Shown: positions 29,432 through 39,178 of the stretch, piece by piece | Position numbering within the stretch: position 1 is the first letter of the stretch | Layout: each line of letters opens with the position of its first letter | Assembly (NCBI GenBank): GCA_016208015.1 | Contig: JACQYW010000014.1 | Location: 1 to 64,000 of the forward strand | Direction of reading: 5' to 3' | DNA length: 64,000 bases | Origin: Nitrosomonadales bacterium | GTDB taxonomy: Bacteria; Pseudomonadota; Gammaproteobacteria; Burkholderiales; Gallionellaceae | Notes under the pieces: model-generated | What the model was told of the DNA's origin: nothing | The model's database searches: none | Seen by the model: only the letters and a program-made list of their open reading frames with translations | Translations under genes and position numbers: made by a program

Positions 29432-29775
29432 TTCTCGCCCTCCTTTAACTTTGAAGCCAAATCCAACGCTGTTTTAATATCTGCTGCTTGCGATCGCTTG
29501 TCGCCACCTGCAAGAAGAATAATTAACACATCGCCGCGCTTGGCAAAATAGACTCGGTAACCGGGTCCATAGTCGATACGCATTTCAGATACGCCAGCAC
29601 CAATGGGTTTTACATCCCCTGCATTGCCAGCCCTGAGTCTTTCGACCCTAGCCAGGATTCGCATCCGTGCTTGCATGTCGCGAAGACCGTCAATCCAGTT
29701 GGCATATTTCTCTGTTTTGCGAATTTCGACCATAGCCCATTGTAGCCCGCCGGCTACAGCTGTCAAGTTCTTCAT
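29428..29775 (-). CDS. RelE/HigB-like toxin
   Basis: Up to 115 residues. The RelE-superfamily core is VEIRKTEKYANWIDGLRDMQ, then ILARVERLRAGNAGDVKPIG, MRIDYGPGYRVYFAKRGDVL and LLAGGDKRSQAADI. Toxins of this type usually cleave mRNA at the ribosome. The start at 29775 has AGGA 7 bases upstream; the family-length start would be M15 at 29733, which lacks a clear ribosome-binding site. Toxin-first order with ATGA overlap is typical of this subgroup. Confidence 0.86.
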   Translation of the reverse strand: MKNLTAVAGGLQWAMVEIRKTEKYANWIDGLRDMQARMRILARVERLRAGNAGDVKPIGAGVSEMRIDYGPGYRVYFAKRGDVLIILLAGGDKRSQAADIKTALDLASKLKEGEK

Positions 29776-30142
29776 TTTTTTCCTGTTTTGATATGCGGAA
29801 TACCCTTGCAGACGTTAATTCCCGCAAGGGTTGATGAGTGACGCGGTGATTCATTGCGCCTGTTTCAAATGCAAAATGCGGATGGCACCAATCTTCCTCA
29901 CGAGGAGAAAAAATCCGGTGCAAAATAAAAGCACACGATTCAACTCGAAGAGCACAAATGAGAGCTTTCAGTCTGTTGACTGGCGTGGCGATACGAACTT
30001 TGTATCTCGTATGTCTCCTTCGTCCTACACAGCGGAAGTTCTGTGAGCCGACCTTGAAGTTCCGCAATGGCCGATAACAGCCATGCATTGCACGCGGATC
30101 GACCGTCTCGTATGGTTAATAACAGACGTTCAAACTAGCCTG
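29776..30142. other. 367-base gap upstream of the toxin-antitoxin pair
   Basis: It contains an inverted repeat ACCCTTGC/GCAAGGGT with a 14-base gap (about 29811-29831) some 40 bases upstream of the toxin start, a plausible operator of the module. Further on GAAGTTC occurs twice near 30036-30061. No complete gene is supported; a frame running through it has no homologous look. The helicase gene ends at its far edge without a visible terminator. Confidence 0.45.
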
Positions 30143-33100
30143 CTATACCAATTCGCTCAACACCCCGTCCGCAAACACCAACGCACAGCGTACCGCTTTT
30201 ACCGCATACACCGCTTGCATCGCGGCTTGATACTCCTGCATCTGCGCGCGATAGCGACCTGCATCTTCCGAGTCCCCCAGCTTGTAATCCAACACCCACA
30301 CTTCGTCGTCGAATTCCACCAAACGGTCGATGCGTTTCAGTTCGCCTTCGGCGTTGACGTAGGGCATCTCGTTGCTGGCGGCACGGTACTGCTTGGTGTC
30401 GAAGAAGCGGGCGAGCTGGGGTGAGGTGAGCAGGTTTTGGGCTTGTTGCCAGAGTGACTCGATCTCTTCGGCAGGGATGGCGAGGCGTTGCTGGAGAATC
30501 TCCCTCACCCCTGGCCCCTCTCCCAGAGGGCGAGGGGAATATAAGACGGTGAGGTGTTGCAGCAGGGCGTGCAGCCAGATGCCGCGCTGTTGTTGGGTGG
30601 TGTTGCGGGCGGCGCGTTTGCCGGTGGGGAGGATGGCAGGGAGTTCCGTTTCTTTGAACTCCAGCCCTCTCCCCTGCCCCTCTCCCGCTTGCGGGCGATA
30701 ACCAGCGACTTGCCCGCTTGCGGGCTTAGTCGAATGGCTAGTAGTTCCATCAGGGGAAACTGCGAGCAAACGATTCGACTGTTCGGTAACTACTGCCCCG
30801 ATGCGGGCATACCAGGTGACCTGTTTTGTTTCCCTCGCCCCCTGATTGCCACTGACGATGAGCGCCTGCTGTGCGCGGGTCATGGCGACGTAGAGCAGGT
30901 TCATCTCTTCGCGTGCCTGTTCGGCAGCGTCCTGCTCGAACAACGGCATGCGCTTCTTGCCGCGCGAGGCCTGGTCGGTGTAGAGCGAGAAATGCAGCGG
31001 TTGCGCTTCGTGCGTCGGCCAATCGAGCAGCACGTCACTGCCGTCGCGGTTCTTCTTTTCCGCATTCGTGTCCAGCAGCCAGACGATGGGCGCTTCCAGA
31101 CCTTTGGATTCATGCACGGTGTAGATGCGTACCGCATCGCCTGCGGTACCAAGTTTGCCTTCGTCCGGCGCATCGTCTGTGCTGTCGCGCAATTCGCGCA
31201 ACTCTTGTAGGAAGCGCGGCAGGCTGGGGTAGCGTCCGGCATCCACGCTCAGCGCGATCTCCATGAAGGCGTGCAGGTTGGCGGTGACCTTGGCGCGCAT
31301 CTCGGACGGCAGCACGGCGCTGTAGTGCGCAATCACGTCGCCTTCGAAATAGATGCGGTCGAGCAGGTCGTGTACCGGGAGCTTGTCGGCGAGGGCTAGC
31401 CAGTTCTTCAGCAGTTGATGGGAACGCTGTAAAGCGGGAGATGGATCGGGAAGCTGTTGCAGGCGTTGCCACCATGAATTATTAGTGCTGAGTGCTGAGT
31501 GCTGAGTAACGACCTCCGTACCTCTCTCGCTACTCGGCACTCCGGACTCAGCACTGTTTTGCACCAGGCGCATCAAGTCTGCATCGCTGCACGCAAATAT
31601 GGGTGTGCGCAGCACCTGTGCCAGCGCCAGATCGGCGAAGGGGGTGATGAGGAACATCAGCAGCGCCTGCACGTCTTCCGCTTCCAGCGTATCGAGCAGG
31701 CCGCCTCGGCGCGAGCTGATGAAGGGGATGTGTTTCGCGCGCAGGGTTTCTTCATAGACGGCAAGGTGGGTGCGAGTGCGCACCAGCACCATGATGTCGC
31801 CCCAGGTGGCGCGACGCGTTTCACCCTCGCCGCTCACCGACCAGTCGCGGGTGATGGTTTGCAGTAGTTCGGCGAATTGCTGCGCTTCAAGGTGGCGTGC
31901 GCCTTCTTCGGTTTCGGTGCGCGGTGTGGTTAGGGGATTGCGGAGGGTGAGTGCTTCGGACAGCCCCTCACCCCAGCCCTCTCCCGCCTGCGGGAGAGGG
32001 GGTACAACCACCAGCGGCAGCACCAGCACATGACCGGGCAATTCCTTCTGGTGGGTCTGATGCTCGACGAACTCGAAGCCGTCCGGTTGTTCGCGGAACA
32101 CGGCATTCACTGCATCGACCACGGCCTGCGAGTTGCGGCGCGTGAGGTTGTTGCCCAGTGTCTCGGCCGCGAAGTGTTCTTGCAGGTATTCGCGCACCAC
32201 GCCAAACAGGCGCGCATCGGCACGGCGGAAACGGTAGATGGATTGTTTGGGGTCGCCGACGACGAACACGGTCGGCTGCGATTCCACCGCCACCGCGGCA
32301 TCGAACCATGCACGCAGGATCTGCCATTGCAGCGGGTTGGTGTCCTGGAACTCGTCCAGCAGCACATGGCGGTAACGGCTGTCGAGCTTGTACTGCATGG
32401 TCTCGGCGTGCTCGCTCTGCTGCAACAGGCGACACAGTTGCCATTCGAGGTCGGAGAAATCCATCTGCTGCTTCTGCGCCTTGAGCGCCTGATAGCGATC
32501 GAGGAAGGCGATACCGCAATGCAGCACCGCCTCGTTCAGGCGGTAGGCCTGCTGTTCGGCATGCGCATCCTGCGCGGCCTGCAAACTGTCCTGCACCCCG
32601 GCAAGCGTCGCGACGAAAGCGGCCTCGTTCTGGTTCTTGGTGGGTTTAAGCTTGCGCGGCTCACCGGCCTGGGTGAACAGCAAAGGCCACACGGCTTCGA
32701 AACGCCTCTCCGGCTCATTGTCCGTCCAGGCACTCTCGATCTCCCGGGCCTTGTTCTGCTGCGCCTCGGTGCCGTTGCCGGCCAGTTGCCGCACGCAGGC
32801 GAACAACACCTCCTCGCTGTTGCCGCACATGCCCCAGTCCTCGGCTGCGTCGATGTCCATGTCCACGGCCAAATCGCGGCGCAGATTGTCCAGGGCAAAC
32901 CCAAGCGTATCCTTTTGTCCCTGGGCATAAGCCCACCACTCGGCACGCTTGCCCAAGAAGTTGAACAGCAGCTTGCGCGTGGTGAACAGGCCGCACTCGC
33001 CAAACAGCCATTGCATGCGGGTAGCTTCGACACTGTCCGGTTGCTTGCGCATCTGCTCAAGCAACTCCTCCCAGGCTTCCTCCTGTTCGCTACCCGCACG

Positions 33101-33520
33101 TTCCAGCAGCGACGAGCCCTGCATCACATCGGCATTCAGCGGGGCGCGCTGCATGACCTGCATGAACCAGCCATGAAAGGTGCTGATGGTGATAGCCGGC
33201 TGTGCCAGCAACACGCCGCTGTAAAGGCTGCGGGCACGCCGGACCTGCTCTTCGCTCAGTTTCCCGATGCCGCGCTCGGCGAAGAACTTGCGCACCGATG
33301 CTTCGTCACCCATCGCCAGATCGCGCAGCCACTGCTGCAGACGCGCCTGCATCTCCTGCGCCGCCTTGCGCGTGAAGGTGATGGCAAGGATCTGCGAGGG
33401 CTGTGCACCGTCCAGCAGCAGGCGCACGATGCGCGACACCAGCAGCCAGGTCTTGCCGCTGCCGGCGCAGGCTTCGACAGCGACGCTGTGTTTGGGGTCG
33501 AGGGCGATGTGGTTGCTCAT
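30143..33520 (-). CDS. AddA-like UvrD-family helicase with C-terminal RecB-type nuclease
   Basis: 1125 residues, the helicase-nuclease of an AddAB-type double-strand-break repair enzyme. Walker A EACAGSGKTWLL (about 17-28), LLDEFQDTNPLQW, VGDPKQSIYRFRRAD, YTVHESKGLEAPIVWLLD and LLYVAMTRAQQAL are the helicase motifs. The C-terminal PD-(D/E)XK domain shows RGIWLHALLQHL, RIDRLVEFDDEVWVLDYKLG. Start at 33520 overlaps the addB-like stop (ATGA) with AAGGGGG upstream. Four short segments encoded by palindromic repeats interrupt the sequence at about residues 507-520, 655-680, 924-954 and 994-1007 without breaking the frame. Confidence 0.88.
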   Translation of the reverse strand: MSNHIALDPKHSVAVEACAGSGKTWLLVSRIVRLLLDGAQPSQILAITFTRKAAQEMQARLQQWLRDLAMGDEASVRKFFAERGIGKLSEEQVRRARSLYSGVLLAQPAITISTFHGWFMQVMQRAPLNADVMQGSSLLERAGSEQEEAWEELLEQMRKQPDSVEATRMQWLFGECGLFTTRKLLFNFLGKRAEWWAYAQGQKDTLGFALDNLRRDLAVDMDIDAAEDWGMCGNSEEVLFACVRQLAGNGTEAQQNKAREIESAWTDNEPERRFEAVWPLLFTQAGEPRKLKPTKNQNEAAFVATLAGVQDSLQAAQDAHAEQQAYRLNEAVLHCGIAFLDRYQALKAQKQQMDFSDLEWQLCRLLQQSEHAETMQYKLDSRYRHVLLDEFQDTNPLQWQILRAWFDAAVAVESQPTVFVVGDPKQSIYRFRRADARLFGVVREYLQEHFAAETLGNNLTRRNSQAVVDAVNAVFREQPDGFEFVEHQTHQKELPGHVLVLPLVVVPPLPQAGEGWGEGLSEALTLRNPLTTPRTETEEGARHLEAQQFAELLQTITRDWSVSGEGETRRATWGDIMVLVRTRTHLAVYEETLRAKHIPFISSRRGGLLDTLEAEDVQALLMFLITPFADLALAQVLRTPIFACSDADLMRLVQNSAESGVPSSERGTEVVTQHSALSTNNSWWQRLQQLPDPSPALQRSHQLLKNWLALADKLPVHDLLDRIYFEGDVIAHYSAVLPSEMRAKVTANLHAFMEIALSVDAGRYPSLPRFLQELRELRDSTDDAPDEGKLGTAGDAVRIYTVHESKGLEAPIVWLLDTNAEKKNRDGSDVLLDWPTHEAQPLHFSLYTDQASRGKKRMPLFEQDAAEQAREEMNLLYVAMTRAQQALIVSGNQGARETKQVTWYARIGAVVTEQSNRLLAVSPDGTTSHSTKPASGQVAGYRPQAGEGQGRGLEFKETELPAILPTGKRAARNTTQQQRGIWLHALLQHLTVLYSPRPLGEGPGVREILQQRLAIPAEEIESLWQQAQNLLTSPQLARFFDTKQYRAASNEMPYVNAEGELKRIDRLVEFDDEVWVLDYKLGDSEDAGRYRAQMQEYQAAMQAVYAVKAVRCALVFADGVLSELV
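30500..30541. repeat. GC-rich palindromic repeat within the AddA-like gene (element A)
   Basis: TCCCTCACCCCTGGCCCCTC followed by TCCCAGAGGGCGAGGGG. It encodes SPRPLGEGPGVREI in the gene frame. Peptides of the form PLGEGPGVRE are a familiar translation of dispersed intergenic repeats in Gram-negative genomes. Confidence 0.75.
30660..30751. repeat. Composite palindromic repeat within the AddA-like gene (element B)
   Basis: CCCTCTCCC blocks followed by two CCCGCTTGCGGG palindromes. The part 30697-30751 matches 44314-44367 (opposite orientation) at 52 of 55 positions with one gap. In the gene frame it encodes DGTTSHSTKPASGQVAGYRP and QAGEGQGRGLEF. Confidence 0.85.
31483..31556. repeat. AGTGCTG tandem and inverted repeat within the AddA-like gene (element D)
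   Basis: Three tandem AGTGCTG units plus AGT (31483-31506), then inverted copies ACTCGGCACT and ACTCAGCACT near 31533-31555. Read through in frame as SAESGVPSSERGTEVVTQHS then ALST. Confidence 0.75.
31963..32001. repeat. CCCTCTCCCGC/GCGGGAGAGGG palindrome within the AddA-like gene (element C)
   Basis: A near-perfect palindrome (11-base arms, 2-base centre) preceded by CCCCTCACCCCAG. Encodes PLPQAGEGWGEGL in frame, the classical translation of this type of dispersed repeat. Confidence 0.8.
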
Positions 33521-36066
33521 ACCCATTCCCCCTTGCGACACACCCCGCGCACTTCACAATGCGTACACGCCATATCGATACCGTTCGCGGGCATTCCAGC
33601 GCCGTCGCGAATACTAGCCATCACCTGCACCAGACGTTCTGCATTCAGTTGCGCCAGCAACGGCACATCATCCTTGGGCGCGACCAGTTTCACTTTGCCG
33701 TCTTCAATGCTGACGAAGGCGGCATCCGCGGCTTCATGCGCATAGGCGTAACAGGCGAGCTGCACGTCCTCGCCCGGCTCTTTCAATTTGTTGGATAGCT
33801 TCTGCGCATCCAGCGTCTTGTAATCCAGCACCAGTTTCTCTTCCCCGCGCACATCCAGCCGGTCGATACGGCCGCGCAGGCGCACGCCTTCCAGTTGCCA
33901 ATCGAAGGCGCTCTCGGACTCGGCATAGCGCCAGCCCTGTGCTTCGTTCTCCGCTTGCCATTCCAGATAGGCCGGCAAGGATTTGTACCAGCGCGCCAGC
34001 CAGGCCCGCGCCGCGAAATCCTGCGCCAGCAGGTCGGCGAACACTTCTTCGCTGATGCGGCGCAAGGCGGCTTCCATCTCTTCCATGTCACGCCCGCTCA
34101 CTTGCGGATACTGTTCGTGGAAGCGTTGCAGGATGCCGTGCACGCGCTCGCCGTAATCGCGCTTCTCGATGGCCTCCTGTACTTCGTCGAGCTCGTTCAG
34201 GCGCAGGATGTGTCGCGCATAGAACTGGTAGGGACAGGCAACCAGCGAGTTATAGCCGCTGATGGAGATGCGTTCAGGAACTGCCTCGCTCGCCGCAGTC
34301 GGTGCAGGCTGCACCGACTGCGGCAGCGCCACCTGATGCGCCTCTTCCGCCGCAAGCACGCCATGCAGCTCACGCTCGGCCAATTCATTGCCATGCACCT
34401 GCTCATATTCATCGCGCACTATCTGCAGGAACGGACTCAACAACCGCGCTTCGCCGTCCTTGTCCTTCTGCCAGGTGACCAGCACGGTATCGTTCATCGC
34501 CAGTAGCGCCAGCAGATCATGTCTCTGGCGCGTGGAATGGGTGCTGCGCGTGGGCAGATTCAATGCCGAGCGCACCGCATCATTGAACCAGCGCCCGCCG
34601 TCCGCCGCGCTCGGCAGATGGTCGGCATCACAACCCAGCAGCAGCACCGCATCAAAATCCCGCCAGCGCGTGGCCGCCAGGTGGGTGAAGCGCACGGGAC
34701 TTTCGATGCTGCTGTCGCGGAAGGTCTCGGTATCCAGTTGCTGCGCCAGCCAGCGCCGCCATTCGGCGTAACGGTAGCGGCCTTCGTCGCCATGCAGCTC
34801 CTGCCGCCAGGTCTCGAGCGCGCGCAGCAGTTGCTGGCCCGCCTCGTCCCGCTGCAAGCCGGTGTCGATACTCAATATATTCAGGCTCTGCTGCAATGCG
34901 GCCAGCCATTCTGACAAGGTTTTCTTCTTGTTCTGTTCCAGCAATGCCGCCGCCTGGCGCAGACGCGCCAGCGGCTGGTGCAACGCGAGTTCGCGCATGG
35001 TCAGCTCGCTGAACTTCTCCAGCCCGGCGACCACGCCCTGTTTGCGCAGCAGTTGTTCGAGTTGATACACCGCCGACTTGCGTTCGCTCACCGTCATGTC
35101 GGCGAAGATGAACGGCGACTTGAGTAGGTCGAGCAGGTCGTGATGGTAAAAATCGCTTTGCAGCGCGGTGAGCCAACGATCCAGCACCGTGCTCACCGAC
35201 ATGGTGGCGAAGGTCCAGCCGGTCTCGTCTGCCACCAGCACTTCGGCGCGTTCCAGCAAAGCTCGCGTGCGGCGTGCCACCACGCGGTCCTGCGCCACGA
35301 TAGCAATGTCGCGTTTGCCCGCAGCCAGCCAGCGACGCACTTGCATGGCGGCGGCACTTGCCTCTTGCTCCAAAGAAGTCGCAGCGAAGAATAACGGTGC
35401 CGAAGGTCTTGCTTCCATCTCGCGCAAGTCGAATACCTTTACCGCCGCGCGCTGCTCATACTCATCGAGAAAGCGCCGCTCCAGCGCATCCCACTCCGAT
35501 GCGCGCAGCACATACAGCGGCCGGTCGGCCTGTTGCGCCAGTTTCGCCAGCCGTTGCTGGTAAGCGCGCGCCGCATCCAGCTCCGCACCGATCTGCATGG
35601 CATGCCACAACTCGAACACCAGCCGAGCTTCCAGTTGCAGCGTGGCGTTCTGCCTTGCCTTCCAGGCCTGCTGCACGGCGGCGGCGAACGACTCGGCATC
35701 GCCCGGCAGTTCGCTCAGCGAGTGGGTGAGTTCATCAAACAACTTGAGCAGTTCCTGCGTCATGCTCCACAGGTCGGCGCTCTCGAACCATTGCTGCTTG
35801 CGCAGTTGCTGGTAGAGCAAGGCGCTGCGCTGGCTGTCGGTGGCGACCGCCACTTCCAGTGGAACGCTTTGCGCCCATTCATTCAGCGTCACCATCTGCG
35901 GCAGCAGCAGCGCTTGGCATTGCGCAGCGCGCATCAGTGCTTGCGCCAGCGGCTGGGCGGCGTGGAAATTGGGAAGGAGGATGGTGATGCCGCGAAGGTC
36001 GGGAGCAGGATGCGCGGCAAGGATGCGCTGGGCGACGCGATCGAAGAGAACGTTAGCGCTGCTCAC
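33517..36066 (-). CDS. AddB-like PD-(D/E)XK nuclease with Fe-S cysteines
   Basis: 849 residues. The N-terminal two thirds are a degenerate helicase-like region ([18 protein letters not shown]). The C-terminal RecB-type nuclease has [52 protein letters not shown]611, C834, C837 and C843 ([12 protein letters not shown]) form the four-Cys arrangement of the AddB/Cas4-type 4Fe-4S nuclease cluster. The start is GTG, overlapping the ferredoxin stop as GTGA. Partner of the AddA-like protein in resection of broken DNA ends. Confidence 0.88.
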   Translation of the reverse strand: MSSANVLFDRVAQRILAAHPAPDLRGITILLPNFHAAQPLAQALMRAAQCQALLLPQMVTLNEWAQSVPLEVAVATDSQRSALLYQQLRKQQWFESADLWSMTQELLKLFDELTHSLSELPGDAESFAAAVQQAWKARQNATLQLEARLVFELWHAMQIGAELDAARAYQQRLAKLAQQADRPLYVLRASEWDALERRFLDEYEQRAAVKVFDLREMEARPSAPLFFAATSLEQEASAAAMQVRRWLAAGKRDIAIVAQDRVVARRTRALLERAEVLVADETGWTFATMSVSTVLDRWLTALQSDFYHHDLLDLLKSPFIFADMTVSERKSAVYQLEQLLRKQGVVAGLEKFSELTMRELALHQPLARLRQAAALLEQNKKKTLSEWLAALQQSLNILSIDTGLQRDEAGQQLLRALETWRQELHGDEGRYRYAEWRRWLAQQLDTETFRDSSIESPVRFTHLAATRWRDFDAVLLLGCDADHLPSAADGGRWFNDAVRSALNLPTRSTHSTRQRHDLLALLAMNDTVLVTWQKDKDGEARLLSPFLQIVRDEYEQVHGNELAERELHGVLAAEEAHQVALPQSVQPAPTAASEAVPERISISGYNSLVACPYQFYARHILRLNELDEVQEAIEKRDYGERVHGILQRFHEQYPQVSGRDMEEMEAALRRISEEVFADLLAQDFAARAWLARWYKSLPAYLEWQAENEAQGWRYAESESAFDWQLEGVRLRGRIDRLDVRGEEKLVLDYKTLDAQKLSNKLKEPGEDVQLACYAYAHEAADAAFVSIEDGKVKLVAPKDDVPLLAQLNAERLVQVMASIRDGAGMPANGIDMACTHCEVRGVCRKGEWV

Positions 36067-36386
36067 CGCTTCAACTGATGAAGTTTCTCTTTAACCTTGA
36101 GCCACTCGTCCGCATCGGCAGGTGCATCTTTCTTCTCGACGATGGGCTTCCACTTTTTGGCAAGCTCGGCATTCAGCGCGGTGAACTGCTTCTGGTCTTC
36201 CGGCAGGTCATGCTCGGCGTAGATCGCACCCGCCGGACATTCCGGCACACACAGCGCACAATCGATGCACTCGTCCGGATCGATCACCAGAAAGTTCTCG
36301 CCCTCGCGAAAACAGTCCACCGGACACACTTCGACACAGTCGGTGTATTTGCAGCGGATACAGTTTTCAGCGACGACGTAGGTCAT
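36063..36386 (-). CDS. fdxA: 7Fe ferredoxin (FdxA type)
   Basis: 107 residues with the paired cluster motifs [14 protein letters not shown] (3Fe-4S type spacing with VDCF) and [14 protein letters not shown] (4Fe-4S), followed by the C-terminal extension typical of FdxA ([20 protein letters not shown]). Low-potential electron carrier in the cytoplasm. Here its stop overlaps the start of the AddB-like gene, so ferredoxin and an Fe-S nuclease are made from one transcript. Confidence 0.92.
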   Translation of the reverse strand: MTYVVAENCIRCKYTDCVEVCPVDCFREGENFLVIDPDECIDCALCVPECPAGAIYAEHDLPEDQKQFTALNAELAKKWKPIVEKKDAPADADEWLKVKEKLHQLKR

Positions 36387-36394
36387 GGCGCATT

Positions 36395-37117
36395 CTAACT
36401 CTTTCGGGGTGCGATGCCGTGAATCCAGTGACGGTAAAGTTGCTCGGCGACAAGATGAAGTTGCGGCAACTTGTCGTCCATCTGTGCCTGCATGACCTCG
36501 GCGGTTTGCACGGCGGGGCTGCTGCTATTGGCGGCGATCTCGTCGGCGCCGACCCGGCACCAGTCGCGGATCATCTGCTCGGTCATCTCGACATGGCATT
36601 GCATGGCCAGATGTTTGCCGATGGCATAGGCCTGGTTCGGGCAGTAGGCGCTGCCCAGCAGAGGCACTGCGCCCTGCGGCAACGAGAAGGTCTCGCCGTG
36701 CCAGTGGAACGAGTCGAACTGCTTGATGTCGCCGAGCCACTGCTTCGCCACCTCGTTGTCCGTCACCTCGACCTTGCCCCAGCCCAACTCCTTGACCGGG
36801 TTCTTGCTCACTACGCCACCCAATGCCTTCGACATCAACTGCCCTCCCAGACAATGGCCGAGCAGCGGGATATCTTTGGCATAGGCATCGCGGATAAGAT
36901 CGAGTACTTGAGGAATCCAGGGCAAGTCGTCGTTCACGCTCATCGGCCCGCCCATGAACACCAGACCCGCGAATGCGTCGGCATCTGCCGGCACGGCCTC
37001 GCCCTGGTCGATGTGGATCATCTGCCAGGGAATGGCATGCTGGGTGAGGAACAGCGCGAGGTGGCCTGCGCCTTCGGTGGGGGAATGACGGAAGACGGCG
37101 ACAGGCTTCAAGATCAT
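36395..37117 (-). CDS. Class I glutamine amidotransferase-like protein
   Basis: 240 residues. [17 protein letters not shown], the nucleophile elbow [15 protein letters not shown] and [11 protein letters not shown] place it in the GMP-synthase-like GATase family (YfeJ-like). The real substrate is unknown; gamma-glutamyl hydrolysis is possible. Start overlaps the htpG stop as ATGA, so it is made from the htpG transcript and precedes fdxA by 8 bases. Confidence 0.85.
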   Translation of the reverse strand: MILKPVAVFRHSPTEGAGHLALFLTQHAIPWQMIHIDQGEAVPADADAFAGLVFMGGPMSVNDDLPWIPQVLDLIRDAYAKDIPLLGHCLGGQLMSKALGGVVSKNPVKELGWGKVEVTDNEVAKQWLGDIKQFDSFHWHGETFSLPQGAVPLLGSAYCPNQAYAIGKHLAMQCHVEMTEQMIRDWCRVGADEIAANSSSPAVQTAEVMQAQMDDKLPQLHLVAEQLYRHWIHGIAPRKS

Positions 37118-39015
37118 TTCCCCATCTCGAGCATCAACTGGTTGATGCGTTTGACGAAGCCTGCCGGATCATCGAGCTGTCCGCCTTCGGCCAACAGGGC
37201 CTGATCGAACAGCACCGCCGCCCAGTCGTCGAAGCGCCCATTCTCTTCCTGCAGGCGCAGCACCACAGGATGTTTTGGATTGATCTCGAGGATGGGTTGT
37301 GCGTTCGGCGCCTTCTGTCCGGCGGCTTTCATCAAGCGCGCGAGGTTGCCGCTGATGTCGTGTTCGCCCGCGACCAGGCAGGCCGGACTGTCGGTGAGGC
37401 GGTGCGTGATGCGCACTTCTTTCACCTTGTCGGCGAGACTGCTCTTGATCCTGTCGGTCAGCCCCTTCAACTCGCCGGCCTGCTTTTCCTGTTCCTGCTT
37501 CTCGGCTGCGTCTTCCAGCGCGCCCAGGTCGAGGCCGCCCTTGGCGACGGAGGTCAACTGCTTGCCCTCGAATTCGTGCAGGTTGCTCACCACCCATTCG
37601 TCCACGCGGTCTGACAGCAGCAGCACTTCGATGCCTTTCTTGCGGAACACTTCCAGGTGCGGGCTGTTCTTGGCGGCATTGAAGCTGTCGGCGGTGACGT
37701 AGTAGATCTTTTCCTGGCCGTCTTTCATGCGCGCGATGTATTCCTTCAGCGAGACGATCTGCTCGGCAGTGTCGGCCTTGGTAGTGGCGAAGCGCATGAG
37801 TGCAGCAATCTTGTCCTTGTTGGCGAAGTCTTCGCCGACGCCTTCTTTCAGCACTTGGCCGAACTCGCCCCAGAACTTGGCGTACTTCTCTTTGTCGTTC
37901 TCGGCCATGTCGGCCAGCAAGCCCAGCACCTTGCCGGTGCAGCCCTTGCGGATGGCTTCGATGTCTTTCGATTCCTGCAGTATCTCGCGCGAGACGTTGA
38001 GCGGCAGATCGGCGCTATCCACCACGCCGCGCACGAAGCGCATGTATTGCGGCATCAGTTGTTCGGCATCGTCCATGATGAACACGCGGCGCACATAGAG
38101 CTTGATGCCGTGGCGCGCCTGGCGGTCGTACAGGTCGAACGGCGCGTGCGAAGGGATGTACAGCAGCTGCGTGTATTCCTGCTTGCCTTCCACGCGCGCA
38201 TGGCTCCAGGCCAGCGGATCATCGAAGTCGTGGCCGACGTGTTTGTAGAATTCCCTGTACTGCTCTTCGGTGATCTCGTTCTTGGACTTGGCCCACAGCG
38301 CGGAGGCCTGATTGACGGTCTCGTCTTCGGCCAGCGTCTCGTATTTGCCGTCCTTCCACTCTTCCTTCTGCATCAGGATCGGTTGCACGATGTGGTTGGA
38401 GTATTTCTTGATGATCTCGCGCAGTTTGTAACCGGCGAGCAGGTCGTCCTGGCCTTCGCGCAGGTGCAATGTGATCTCGGTGCCGCGCGCGACCCTGTCC
38501 ACCATCTCGATGGAGAACTCGCCGCCGCCGTCGGATTCCCAGCGTACGCCCTGGTCGGCCTTCTCGCCCGCGCGGCGGGTGAGCACGGAGACCTTGTCGG
38601 CGACGATGAAGGCGGAATAGAAACCCACGCCGAACTGGCCGATCAGATGGGCGTCCTTCTGCTGGTCGCCGGAGAGCTTGCTGAAGAAGTCGCGCGTGCC
38701 GGATTTGGCAATCGTGCCAAGGTTGGAAATCACTTCGTCGCGGCTCATGCCGATGCCGCTGTCGCGGATGGTCAGCGTGCGTGCCTCCTTGTCAAAGCTG
38801 ATGCGGATATTGAGGTCGGAAGCGTTTTCGTACAGGGCATCGTTATGCAGCGCCTCGAAGCGCAGCTTGTCGCAGGCATCGGACGCATTGGAAACCAGTT
38901 CTCTCAGGAAAATCTCGCGGTTGGAATACAGCGAGTGGATCATCAGGTGCAACAGTTGTTTGACTTCGGTCTGGAATCCCAGCGTCTCGCGGCTGGCGGT
39001 GGTGCTCTCGGTCAT
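37114..39015 (-). CDS. htpG: Chaperone protein HtpG (Hsp90)
   Basis: 633 residues. Hsp90 signatures: [20 protein letters not shown] near the N-terminus (the phrase here is [15 protein letters not shown]), [36 protein letters not shown] in the ATPase domain, then middle and C-terminal dimer domains. ATP-dependent folding of client proteins. AGGAG precedes the ATG. It heads the htpG-GATase-fdxA-addB-addA string of coupled genes. Confidence 0.97.
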   Translation of the reverse strand: MTESTTASRETLGFQTEVKQLLHLMIHSLYSNREIFLRELVSNASDACDKLRFEALHNDALYENASDLNIRISFDKEARTLTIRDSGIGMSRDEVISNLGTIAKSGTRDFFSKLSGDQQKDAHLIGQFGVGFYSAFIVADKVSVLTRRAGEKADQGVRWESDGGGEFSIEMVDRVARGTEITLHLREGQDDLLAGYKLREIIKKYSNHIVQPILMQKEEWKDGKYETLAEDETVNQASALWAKSKNEITEEQYREFYKHVGHDFDDPLAWSHARVEGKQEYTQLLYIPSHAPFDLYDRQARHGIKLYVRRVFIMDDAEQLMPQYMRFVRGVVDSADLPLNVSREILQESKDIEAIRKGCTGKVLGLLADMAENDKEKYAKFWGEFGQVLKEGVGEDFANKDKIAALMRFATTKADTAEQIVSLKEYIARMKDGQEKIYYVTADSFNAAKNSPHLEVFRKKGIEVLLLSDRVDEWVVSNLHEFEGKQLTSVAKGGLDLGALEDAAEKQEQEKQAGELKGLTDRIKSSLADKVKEVRITHRLTDSPACLVAGEHDISGNLARLMKAAGQKAPNAQPILEINPKHPVVLRLQEENGRFDDWAAVLFDQALLAEGGQLDDPAGFVKRINQLMLEMGK

Positions 39016-39099
39016 TTCTTATCTCCTGTTGCGGGTTTAGTACAAAGTGCGGGAGAGATGAGGATGGGCAGTCAGATTTTCAAGAGCGGCAACAGCGCT

Positions 39100-39171
39100 G
39101 GATGGGCGGAGCAACGCGTACCCATCAATCATCCCGATCCAACGATGGGTATCGCGGCGCTCCACCCATCC
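39100..39171. repeat. Long interrupted palindrome between htpG and folE2
   Basis: Arms GGATGGGCGGAGC (39100 on) and GCTCCACCCATCC (to 39171), with inner GTACCCATC and GATGGGTAT halves. It resembles dispersed palindromic repeats of the GGTGGATGCG type. It may act as folE2 terminator. Confidence 0.7.
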
Positions 39172-39178
39172 TGCCCGC

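Noticed and set aside
29834-30088. Open frame through the gap upstream of the toxin gene (minus strand, about 100 codons)
   Set aside because: It runs into the toxin gene in another frame, lacks a ribosome-binding site and has no coding character.
31483-31556. CRISPR-like array in the AGTGCTG repeats
   Set aside because: The units are 7 bases in direct tandem without spacers, inside a coding frame. No cas genes are in the window.
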